A DNA stretch of 64,000 bases from Bradyrhizobium hipponense. Its GTDB lineage: Bacteria; Pseudomonadota; Alphaproteobacteria; Rhizobiales; Xanthobacteraceae. A model generated the notes under the pieces. That model was not told the origin of the DNA and did no database searches. It saw only the letters and a program-made list of their open reading frames with translations. Positions 55,404 to 61,872 of this stretch are shown here, piece by piece. The translations under genes and the position numbers were made by a program. Where the stretch lies: assembly GCF_008123965.1 (NCBI RefSeq), contig NZ_VSTH01000103.1, positions 78,706 to 142,705 on the forward strand, read 5' to 3'. Each line of letters starts with the position of its first letter. Within the stretch, counting starts at the first letter, position 1.

Positions 55404-56192
55404 ATGCCGCAAGCCCCGCAAAAAGTCGCCCTAGTCACTGGAGCCGCACGCGGCATCGGGCTTGCGACCGCGAAAAAATTTCTGGCCGAGGGCTGGCGGG
55501 TGGCGCTGCTCGATATCGAGCGCGAATTGCTCGGCCGCGCGGTCGCCGAGATCGACCAGGGCGAGACGACGCTGGCGCTGACTTGCGACGTCTCGGAGGT
55601 GGCCGCGGTCGGCGCCGCGATCAAGGCGATCGAGCGGCAGTTCGGCCGGCTCGACGCGCTGGTCAACAATGCCGGAATTGCGGTGTTCGCGCCGCTGATG
55701 GACACGCAGGACGCCGACTGGCGCCGCGTGCTCGAAGTCAACCTTACCGGTCCGTTCCTCTGCACCAAGGCGGCCGTGCCGTTGATGCGCGAGGGCAGCG
55801 GCGGCGCCATCGTCAACATCACCTCGATCTCAGCGGTACGCGCCTCGACGCTGCGCTCGGCGTACGGAACCAGCAAGGCGGGGCTCGCGCATCTGACCAA
55901 GCAGCTCGCGGTTGAGCTCGCGTCCCTCAACATCCGCGTCAACGCGGTGGCGCCGGGGCCGGTCGACACTGCGATGGCGAAGCAGGTGCATTCGCCGGAG
56001 ATCCGCGCCGATTATCACGATGCCATTCCACTCAACCGCTACGGCCTGGAAGAGGAACTTGCTGAAGCGATCTTCTTCCTGTGCTCGGAACGGTCCAGCT
56101 ACATCACCGGCCAAATTTTGGCCGTCGATGGCGGCTTCGATGCGGCCGGCATCGGTCTGCCGACGCTGCGCGGGCAGCGCCGCAATGGGTAG
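55404..56192 (+). CDS. Short-chain dehydrogenase/reductase
   Basis: 262 residues, classical SDR. Cofactor motif TGAARGIGLA, structural NNAG, catalytic Ser in NITSISAVRAS, and active site YGTSK. The C-terminal segment SSYITGQILAVDGGF is of the FabG-like type. NAD(P)-dependent oxidation or reduction of a hydroxy or keto group is expected, substrate unknown. AGGA precedes the ATG. It is divergent from the DGPF operon, with 342 bases between that hold both promoters. Confidence 0.92.
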   Translation: MPQAPQKVALVTGAARGIGLATAKKFLAEGWRVALLDIERELLGRAVAEIDQGETTLALTCDVSEVAAVGAAIKAIERQFGRLDALVNNAGIAVFAPLMDTQDADWRRVLEVNLTGPFLCTKAAVPLMREGSGGAIVNITSISAVRASTLRSAYGTSKAGLAHLTKQLAVELASLNIRVNAVAPGPVDTAMAKQVHSPEIRADYHDAIPLNRYGLEEELAEAIFFLCSERSSYITGQILAVDGGFDAAGIGLPTLRGQRRNG

Positions 56193-56222
56193 ACCCCGGG
56201 GATCGAGTTCGTGGAGCGTTCC

Positions 56223-56660
56223 ATGCATATCACGACGATCGTCAAGGCCTGGGCGCTCGCAGCCGTAATGTTCGCCGCCACACCCGCTGCCGCCGAAATC
56301 CGCATCATCCAGAGTCCGGGCGGCCAAGTCGGGACGTTCCTTGATCTGTTCGAGAAGGTGCGCGAAAGCGGCGAGCGCGTGGTGATCGACGGGCCCTGCC
56401 TGTCCGCTTGCACGCTGGTGCTGAGCATCGTGCCGGGCGAGCGCATCTGTGTGACGAAACGCGCCGCGCTCGGCTTCCATGCGGCACGCTCGGTCGACCG
56501 GCGCGGGCGGTTCTATGCCGAGCCGGAAGCGTCCGAAGCGGTGCTGCAAGCCTATCCAGGTCCGGTGCGCGACTGGATCAGCCGCCACGGTGGTCTCACG
56601 TCGCGGTTGCTCGTATTGAAGGGGCGCGATCTCGCCGCGATCTTTTCGCGCTGCCGATGA
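56223..56660 (+). CDS. Small exported ClpP/crotonase-fold protein
   Basis: 145 residues from ATG at 56223 (GGAG six bases upstream). Signal peptide 1-27 (ending AAAE). The remainder has EIRIIQSPGGQVGTFLDLFEKVRESGERVVIDGPCLSACTLVLSIVP, which looks like the ClpP/SppA strand-turn with a Ser in CLSAC at the nucleophile position and FHAAR as a possible His. Length is only one ClpP-like core without the usual oligomer handle. A periplasmic serine hydrolase or a binding protein are both possible. It follows the SDR gene by 30 bases. Confidence 0.68.
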   Translation: MHITTIVKAWALAAVMFAATPAAAEIRIIQSPGGQVGTFLDLFEKVRESGERVVIDGPCLSACTLVLSIVPGERICVTKRAALGFHAARSVDRRGRFYAEPEASEAVLQAYPGPVRDWISRHGGLTSRLLVLKGRDLAAIFSRCR

Positions 56661-56784
56661 CGATTCGACGGCCCGCAGCAGCGTGACGCGGATCAACACG
56701 CCGGCTCGCGAGCGCGGTCGCAACCGTTGGCTGGCTCCACGTGCTCGCAGAGGGAGCCATGTTCGTCACAGATTGGCTGTTCCT

Positions 56785-56877
56785 CTAAAGGAAAGTCTGA
56801 ACCAACGGCGCCAGCTTCATGCTTGCGCAGATCAGCATTCCCCAAAGAGCAAAATTGATTTGCAGCGCCGCCGCCAT
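56785..56877 (-). CDS. Tiny putative membrane protein
   Basis: 30 residues, far below the usual cut-off. It starts ATG at 56877 with a strong GGGGAG six bases upstream and stops at TAG. The sequence has a hydrophobic stretch (INFALWGMLICASMK) fit for one short helix. I faintly recall similar 30-residue frames (LQINFALWGM) in other Bradyrhizobium, but that needs a search. No operon partner on this strand. Confidence 0.5.
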   Translation of the reverse strand: MAAALQINFALWGMLICASMKLAPLVQTFL

Positions 56878-57162
56878 CGGTCGCTCCCCTTCCAAGTCAC
56901 GCCCCACCCTAGTTTGTAGATTTTATGAATGACAATTAGCGATTCTGACGCGGAGTTCACAGCCCAATCTTGCGCCAATTGTTGTGCGATGCGGTCCGCA
57001 CCTTTTCACGAAGCGGCCTCACTGCTCTCGCAATGTAGTGCGAAGCATGATTCGATATTCGGCCATGCCGGCTAAGTGTTTCCCTTGAGTTCCATTGACC
57101 GACGCGATGCAAAGTTTCCCACGTGGATTTTTGCGTGACGCGTACTGCACCGAAGGCCCGGC

Positions 57163-57507
57163 ATGATGCGACACGGCTTTATCCTGCTCACTTTCTGCGC
57201 AGCGATCACGGGATGCACGGTGGCGCCGGCGCAGGAGCGCCGCCCCATCGCATGGGACGGCCTCGGCCAGGATCCGAACCGGCCCTCCGTCACGAAGCGT
57301 CGTGTGGTGAATCAAGCACCCGCCGCGAGCGATCCCAATCGGGAACGGGAAAGAGTGCTGGCTACCCTGCGCCCGTACTCCGATGCATGGTGGGCAGTCC
57401 ATGACGAGATCGAAGCGGAGAATGACAGGCAGCTCGGCACCAAGCTCGTGATCTGCCCTCGCTGCGTTCCGGCGCCAAGCGAAGACGTGACGGGATCGGT
57501 CCGTTGA
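57163..57507 (+). CDS. Small lipoprotein of unknown function
   Basis: 114 residues. Signal with lipobox ITGC (Cys18). The mature part is hydrophilic (WDGLGQDPNRPSVTKRR, RPYSDAWWAVHDEIEAENDRQL) with a CxxC (ICPRC) near the end. No domain recognised. Confidence 0.75.
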   Translation: MMRHGFILLTFCAAITGCTVAPAQERRPIAWDGLGQDPNRPSVTKRRVVNQAPAASDPNRERERVLATLRPYSDAWWAVHDEIEAENDRQLGTKLVICPRCVPAPSEDVTGSVR

Positions 57508-57545
57508 GGGAACTCGCGGCCGAGCGCACGCACTGACTACTCATG

Positions 57546-57581
57546 CGCCTCCCCTCTCCTGCAACAACGCAGAGAGAGGGG
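57546..57581. terminator. Hairpin between the convergent lipoprotein and VOC genes
   Basis: CCCTCTCCTGC pairs with GCAGAGAGAGGG across the loop AACAAC, with one bulge. No T run follows on either strand, so it may be a weak bidirectional terminator or only a structured RNA end. Confidence 0.35.
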
Positions 57582-57616
57582 GCGCCAGTTGATGCATCGG
57601 GCGATCACGCCCGCGC

Positions 57617-58030
57617 TCACATCCCTTCCGCCGGGCAGTTCACCATCCAGGGAATGCCGAACTTGTCGACGCACATGCCAAAGCCTTTGGCCCAGAACGT
57701 CTTGCTGAAGGGCATGGTGACCGAGCCGCCGTCGGCGAGCGCGTTGAACTTGCGCTCGGCCTCCGCGACGTCGGCGACCGTCAGCGAGATCGAAAAGCCC
57801 TGCGGTTTCTGAGCATGCTCGGGCGGAGCGTCGGAGGCCATCAGCACGCTGCCGTCGGGCAGCGACATCCGCGCGTGCATGATCGTCTTCTCGCGGCCGG
57901 GCGCGGCGGGCATGTCCGGCGGCGCGTCCGAAGACCGCATCATCGAGTCGATCTTGCCGCCGAGAATCTTGGCGTAATAGTTGAACGCCGCTTCGCAGGT
58001 GTCCTGATAGAACAGATAGGGATTGAGCAT
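57617..58030 (-). CDS. PhnB-like VOC (glyoxalase/bleomycin-resistance fold) protein
   Basis: 137 residues: NPYLFYQDTCEAAFNYYAKILGGKI at the start and KFGIPWMVNCPAE at the end are the PhnB/3-demethylubiquinone-9 3-methyltransferase-like VOC pattern. Active site not predictable. It lies 38 bases behind the SRPBCC gene and probably shares its ECF-type promoter. PhnB/VOC genes are recurrent members of ECF42-type loci. Confidence 0.88.
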   Translation of the reverse strand: MLNPYLFYQDTCEAAFNYYAKILGGKIDSMMRSSDAPPDMPAAPGREKTIMHARMSLPDGSVLMASDAPPEHAQKPQGFSISLTVADVAEAERKFNALADGGSVTMPFSKTFWAKGFGMCVDKFGIPWMVNCPAEGM

Positions 58031-58068
58031 CGTTTCTCTCCTTGTTCACTTTCTGGCAGTGACGCTCG

Positions 58069-58605
58069 CTACTTCTCGGCGAGCTTCTTCAGGCTGGCGA
58101 GGCCGGCCTCGAAGTCCTTGCCGATCATGCTGTCCATGTTGATGAAGACCTGCATGACCTTGGACATGAACGGTGCCGGACCATACATCACCCATGTGAC
58201 CAGTGTTGCATCGCCTTGCGGCACAAAAGTGAACTCGGCGGTGTTGTGGCCTTCGAAGGGACGTTCGAAATCGAGCTTGATGCGAAGCTTCGACTGCGCG
58301 TTCGCCTCGAGGATCTCCATGTGGCCGGCGCCGACATTGTTGTTCCCATCCCAGGCATAGGTCGCGCCTTTGCCCTGCGCGGTTCCGCCGAAGGTCCGCT
58401 TCATGGCGGGATCCCGGCCCTCATAGGGCGACCAACCGGTCCAGCGGTGGAAATCAGCGACATGCGGATAGATGGCATCAGCTGGCGCCTTCACGGCGAG
58501 GCTGCGTTCGACACGGAAAGTGTCGGACTTGGTCAGCGCGAGCACGAGGACGGCGGCTATACCGACCGCGAACACGACGGCAATGATGGCGACTGCTTTT
58601 AGCAT
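58069..58605 (-). CDS. SRPBCC (START/Bet v1-like) domain protein with membrane anchor
   Basis: 178 residues from ATG at 58605 (GGGAG seven bases upstream). N-terminal membrane helix (LKAVAIIAVVFAVGIAAVLVLAL) followed by an SRPBCC domain (VERSLAVKAPADAIYPHVADFHRWTGWSPYE... MIGKDFEAGLASLKKLAEK). The fold binds hydrophobic ligands. The promoter-like TGTCGG-N17-CGTC is 26 bases before the start. Confidence 0.9.
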   Translation of the reverse strand: MLKAVAIIAVVFAVGIAAVLVLALTKSDTFRVERSLAVKAPADAIYPHVADFHRWTGWSPYEGRDPAMKRTFGGTAQGKGATYAWDGNNNVGAGHMEILEANAQSKLRIKLDFERPFEGHNTAEFTFVPQGDATLVTWVMYGPAPFMSKVMQVFINMDSMIGKDFEAGLASLKKLAEK

Positions 58606-58631
58606 CAATGGCTCCCGGGATACAGGCTTAG

Positions 58632-58658
58632 GACGAAGGGAGGAGGCTGGAGCCGACA
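58632..58658 (-). promoter_or_regulatory. ECF-type promoter of the SRPBCC-VOC operon
   Basis: Minus strand TGTCGG (58658-58653), 17 bases, CGTC (58635-58632). Identical in both hexamer and spacing to the sites at 55184-55210 and 60499-60525. The -10 side lies 26 bases before the start codon. Confidence 0.75.
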
Positions 58659-58695
58659 ATTCGAAATAGAATTTCTTGGCACGCTACAAGCTTCA

Positions 58696-58780
58696 CGTCA
58701 TGGCCGGGCTTGTCCTGGCCATCCACGCCCTGAACCGCAAAGGAAGTACGTGGATGCCCGGGACAAGCCCGGGCATGACG
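58696..58780. repeat. REP-like palindromic element
   Basis: Two 32-base arms (58696-58727 and 58749-58780) are inverted copies of each other with only three mismatches, beginning CGTCATGGCCGGGCTTGTCC. The loop is 21 bases. From memory this element is frequent between genes in Bradyrhizobium. It lies between the sigma factor stop and the SRPBCC promoter. Confidence 0.85.
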
Positions 58781-58799
58781 GCGGAGATGGTGTTGAGCC

Positions 58800-60101
58800 T
58801 TACTTCGCCTTTGCGCCCCGCCTGGCGCCGCCGTTAACGTCCTTTGGCTGGCTATCCCTGATCAATCGATCAATGTGCATGCGGATGTGGGCGGCCTCGG
58901 CCGATGTGTTGGCGAGCGCGATGGCACGGTCGAAGGCGACGCGGGCTTCGTCGTTGCGGCCGAGCTGCATCAGGAAGGCGCCGCGCACGCCGTAGAAATG
59001 GAAGTAGTTGGCAAGTTTCGGCGCTAGCGGCTCGATCACGTCCAGCGCGGCCTGCGGCCCCCGCACCTTGGAGACAGCCACCGCGCGGTTGAGCGTCACC
59101 ACCGGCGAGGGCTGCACCAACTCCAGCGCGCCATAGAGCAGATCGATCTGCGCCCAGTCGGTTTCTGCCGGCGTTGCCGCGCGCGCATGCAGCGCGGCGA
59201 TTGCAGCCTGGATCTGGTAGGGCCCGCTGCGGCGGTGGCGCATCGCCTTGTCGATCAGCGCCAACCCTTCCGCGATCATGGTGCCGTTCCACAGCGAACG
59301 GTCCTGATCATCAAGAAGAATGAGCGAGCCGTCGTCGGCAAAGCGCGCGTTGCTGCGCGCGTGCTGCAACAGCAGCAGCGCCGTCAACCCCATGATCTCC
59401 GGCTCGCTCTGGAACAGCCGCAGTAACAGCCGCGCCAGCCGGATCGCCTCCTCGCACAGCGGCTTGCGGATCTCCGCGGTATCGCCGCTTGCCGAATAAC
59501 CCTCATTGAAGATCAGGTAGATCATCGCCGCAACGCCGGCGAGCCGCTCGGAGCGCTCGACTGGGCCGGGCGCCTCGAACGGCACGCCGGCCTCCGCGAC
59601 CTTGGCCTTGGCGCGGGTGATGCGCTGCTCCATCGCCGCCTCCGACACCAGGAAGGCGCGCGCGATCTGCTTCACCGTCAAGCCCGACACGATGCGCAGG
59701 GCGAGTGCAATCTGCTGCGTCGCCGGCAGTTGCGGATGGCAGCAGATGAACATCAGCCGCAGGATGTCGTCGCGATAATGCGAGCCGTCGAGGCGTTCGG
59801 CGAGCGCGCCTTCGGCATCGTCGAGATCGGAGATCGCCTGGTCGTCTTCGGGCAACGGCGCCTGCTTGCGGGCGCGGCGGACCTCGTCGATCGCGACGTT
59901 GCGGCCGACCATGATCAGCCAGGCCGCGGGATCGCGCGGCGGACCGTTCTGCGGCCACGTCTTCAGCGCGCGCAGGCAGGCATTCTGGAACGCCTCCTCG
60001 GCGGTATCGAGATCGCGGAAGTAACGGAGCAGCGCGCCGACCGCCTGGGGTCGCGCCGACGTCAGCGCGGTCTCGATCCAGGCAGTATCGGCCTCGCTCA
60101 C
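58800..60101 (-). CDS. ECF42-type RNA polymerase sigma factor with C-terminal TPR-like extension
   Basis: 433 residues, more than twice a plain ECF factor. Sigma2 domain about 15-85 (YFRDLDTAEEAFQNACLRALKTW ... WLIMVGRNVAIDEVRR), sigma4 domain about 120-170 (LPATQQIALALRIVSGLTVKQIARAFLVSEAAMEQRITRAK), then a helical C-terminal domain of about 240 residues with the conserved YLIFNEGYSAS signature. This is the ECF42 plan (DGPF-linked), where the extension replaces an anti-sigma factor. GTG start overlaps the DGPF stop (GTGA), so both are coupled. Confidence 0.93.
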   Translation of the reverse strand: MSEADTAWIETALTSARPQAVGALLRYFRDLDTAEEAFQNACLRALKTWPQNGPPRDPAAWLIMVGRNVAIDEVRRARKQAPLPEDDQAISDLDDAEGALAERLDGSHYRDDILRLMFICCHPQLPATQQIALALRIVSGLTVKQIARAFLVSEAAMEQRITRAKAKVAEAGVPFEAPGPVERSERLAGVAAMIYLIFNEGYSASGDTAEIRKPLCEEAIRLARLLLRLFQSEPEIMGLTALLLLQHARSNARFADDGSLILLDDQDRSLWNGTMIAEGLALIDKAMRHRRSGPYQIQAAIAALHARAATPAETDWAQIDLLYGALELVQPSPVVTLNRAVAVSKVRGPQAALDVIEPLAPKLANYFHFYGVRGAFLMQLGRNDEARVAFDRAIALANTSAEAAHIRMHIDRLIRDSQPKDVNGGARRGAKAK

Positions 60102-60466
60102 GTCAGATTTCCTCCGGGCCTGAACACGCCAACGGGGCGCACTTCGTAGGCGCCGCCGGGATTAGCGGCACCAAGGTCGCGCGCGACGTCGAGCGCGTCG
60201 TCGAGATTCTTGCAGTCGACGATGTAGAAGCCGAGCAATTGCTCCTTGGTCTCGGCATAGGGACCGTCGAGCACCAGCGGCGGGTCCTCCTTGCGCAGCG
60301 TCGCCGCCGCGGTGGTCGGCAACAACCGCGCCACCGGCCCGAGCCGGCCCTCCTTGGTGAGCTTGTCCTGCACCACGGCGAGCTTCTTCATCACGGCCTG
60401 GTCCTGGTCCTTGCTCCAGGAGCCGACGAAGTCCTCATCGTGATAGCAAAGGATGGCGTAGAGCAT
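60098..60466 (-). CDS. DGPF/YCII-domain protein coupled to the ECF42 sigma factor
   Basis: 122 residues. Signature LVLDGPYAETKEQLLGFYIVDCKNLDDALDVA. This is the genetic partner of the sigma factor gene, whose start overlaps its stop. In the ECF42 group, from what I remember of published work, the DGPF genes are targets of the sigma factor. A TGTCGG-N17-CGTC promoter is 32 bases upstream of the ATG. Confidence 0.92.
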   Translation of the reverse strand: MLYAILCYHDEDFVGSWSKDQDQAVMKKLAVVQDKLTKEGRLGPVARLLPTTAAATLRKEDPPLVLDGPYAETKEQLLGFYIVDCKNLDDALDVARDLGAANPGGAYEVRPVGVFRPGGNLT

Positions 60467-60498
60467 GGGTCGTACTTTCCTTGAACTCTTGTTCTGAA

Positions 60499-60525
60499 GA
60501 CGAACAAATATGCCTCGCCCCGACA
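60499..60525 (-). promoter_or_regulatory. ECF-type promoter of the DGPF-sigma factor operon
   Basis: Minus strand TGTCGG (60525-60520), 17 bases, CGTC (60502-60499). Position 32 bases before the start codon of the DGPF gene that precedes the sigma factor, so the sigma factor would drive its own operon. Confidence 0.78.
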
Positions 60526-60608
60526 GTATTGCGGAAATAATTTGCAGGAAAGATCCGCCCGTTCATGCCAAGGAGGGCCTTTCAAAGCGGAACCGACGAG
60601 GCACATGA

Positions 60609-61574
60609 ATGACCAAAGGCACACTGGCCGTCCTGATCAACAGCACGCAGCAGAACTGGCTGCCGGAGCGCTGGAAGGCCCGGTTCGACGCGGTCTGTGG
60701 CGGCCGCCCCGTGGTGCTGCTGCCCGATGCAGGGCTCGATCCCGCCGAAGTACACTATGCCGCGGTATGGAAGCCGATGCCGGGCGACCTCGGCGCCTTC
60801 CCCAATCTGCGTGCGATCTTCAATCTCGGCGCGGGCGTCGATGCTCTGATGGCGGACAAGAGCCTACCCGATGTGCCGCTGGTCCGAGTCGCCGTGCCCG
60901 ACCTCACGGGCCGCATGACCGAATATGTCGTGCTGCATGTGCTGATGCACCATCGCCAGGAGCTTTACCTGCGGCAGTCGCAGCGCGAGAAGCGCTGGGA
61001 GCCGAAATATCAGGGGCCGGCGAGCGCCGTCACGGTCGGAATCATGGGGCTCGGCACGCTCGGCGCCGACGCGGCCGACGTGCTGCGGCGGCTTGGCTTC
61101 TGTGTCGCGGGCTGGAGCCGCAGTCCGCGTGCCATTGAGGGAGTCGCGTGCTTCCACGGCGCCGCGCAGATCGATGCGTTCCTGCGCGCGACCGACATTC
61201 TGGTCTGCCTGCTGCCGCTGACGCCGGACACACGGGGCATTCTCAACCGCGATGTGTTCGCAAAGCTCAACCGCAAAAGCCCGCTCGGCGCGCCCGTCGT
61301 GATCAATGCCGGCCGCGGCGGCTTGCAGAACGAGGACGACATTCTCGCCTGCCTCGACGACGGCACGCTGGGAGCCGCCTCGCTCGACGTCTTCGTCCAG
61401 GAGCCGCTGCCAAAGGACAGCCGGCTCTGGACCCATCCCAAGGTGGTGCTGACGCCGCACAACGCCGCCGACACCGACGCCGAAGCAATCTCGGCCTACG
61501 TCGCCGAGCAGATCGCGCGGTTCGAGGCCGACGGCGCGCTGGAGAATGTGGTGGACCGGGCAAGGGGGTATTAG
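60609..61574 (+). CDS. ghrA: D-2-hydroxyacid dehydrogenase (glyoxylate/hydroxypyruvate reductase A type)
   Basis: 321 residues. NAD(P) fold with VGIMGLGTLGADAADVL, catalytic Arg in INAGRGGLQNEDD, Glu in FVQEPLPKDS and His in LTPHNAADTD, the order found in the 2-hydroxyacid dehydrogenase family. It lacks the serine-type extra domains, and its N-terminal part fits GhrA. Reduces glyoxylate or hydroxypyruvate with NADPH. GAGG precedes the ATG. Divergent from the sigma factor operon. Confidence 0.9.
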   Translation: MTKGTLAVLINSTQQNWLPERWKARFDAVCGGRPVVLLPDAGLDPAEVHYAAVWKPMPGDLGAFPNLRAIFNLGAGVDALMADKSLPDVPLVRVAVPDLTGRMTEYVVLHVLMHHRQELYLRQSQREKRWEPKYQGPASAVTVGIMGLGTLGADAADVLRRLGFCVAGWSRSPRAIEGVACFHGAAQIDAFLRATDILVCLLPLTPDTRGILNRDVFAKLNRKSPLGAPVVINAGRGGLQNEDDILACLDDGTLGAASLDVFVQEPLPKDSRLWTHPKVVLTPHNAADTDAEAISAYVAEQIARFEADGALENVVDRARGY

Positions 61575-61615
61575 GCGCCCTGGATTTTGGAGAGCGCAGG
61601 CGCCTCACAGTCAGT

Positions 61616-61741
61616 GTCGTCCCGGCGAAGGCCGGGATCCATACCGCGGAATCTAACGGGTGTGGGCGGTTGGAGTACCGAACGACGGTCTTCGCCAAAT
61701 TGCATCCTGTGGTTATGGGTCCTGGCGTTCGCCAGGACGAC
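61616..61741. repeat. Palindromic interspersed repeat, complete copy
   Basis: The 28-base left end (GTCGTCCCGGCGAAGGCCGG...) is inverted at the right end (...GGCGTTCGCCAGGACGAC) with 24 of 28 bases matching. The centre holds CTTCGCCAAA. A second copy lies at 63872. Short, non-coding and palindromic, it fits a miniature mobile element, and from memory similar repeats are frequent in Bradyrhizobium. Confidence 0.82.
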
Positions 61742-61837
61742 ATCTTCATTTTGGGCGCGAGGCCTCCATCCCAAATGGCGCGCACAACCACCGCTCCCCC
61801 ACCCCCATTCACCCTCTCTTAGCGAGAAGTTGATAGA

Positions 61838-61864
61838 CGTTCTTTAACCAACGCTCAAAGAACG
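61838..61864 (+). promoter_or_regulatory. Hairpin in the leader of the chemoreceptor gene
   Basis: CGTTCTTT and AAAGAACG form a perfect 8-bp inverted repeat with an 11-base loop. It ends eight bases before the ATG and so overlaps the probable ribosome-binding region. It could limit translation or be an operator. Confidence 0.4.
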
Positions 61865-61872
61865 AGTCGGAC

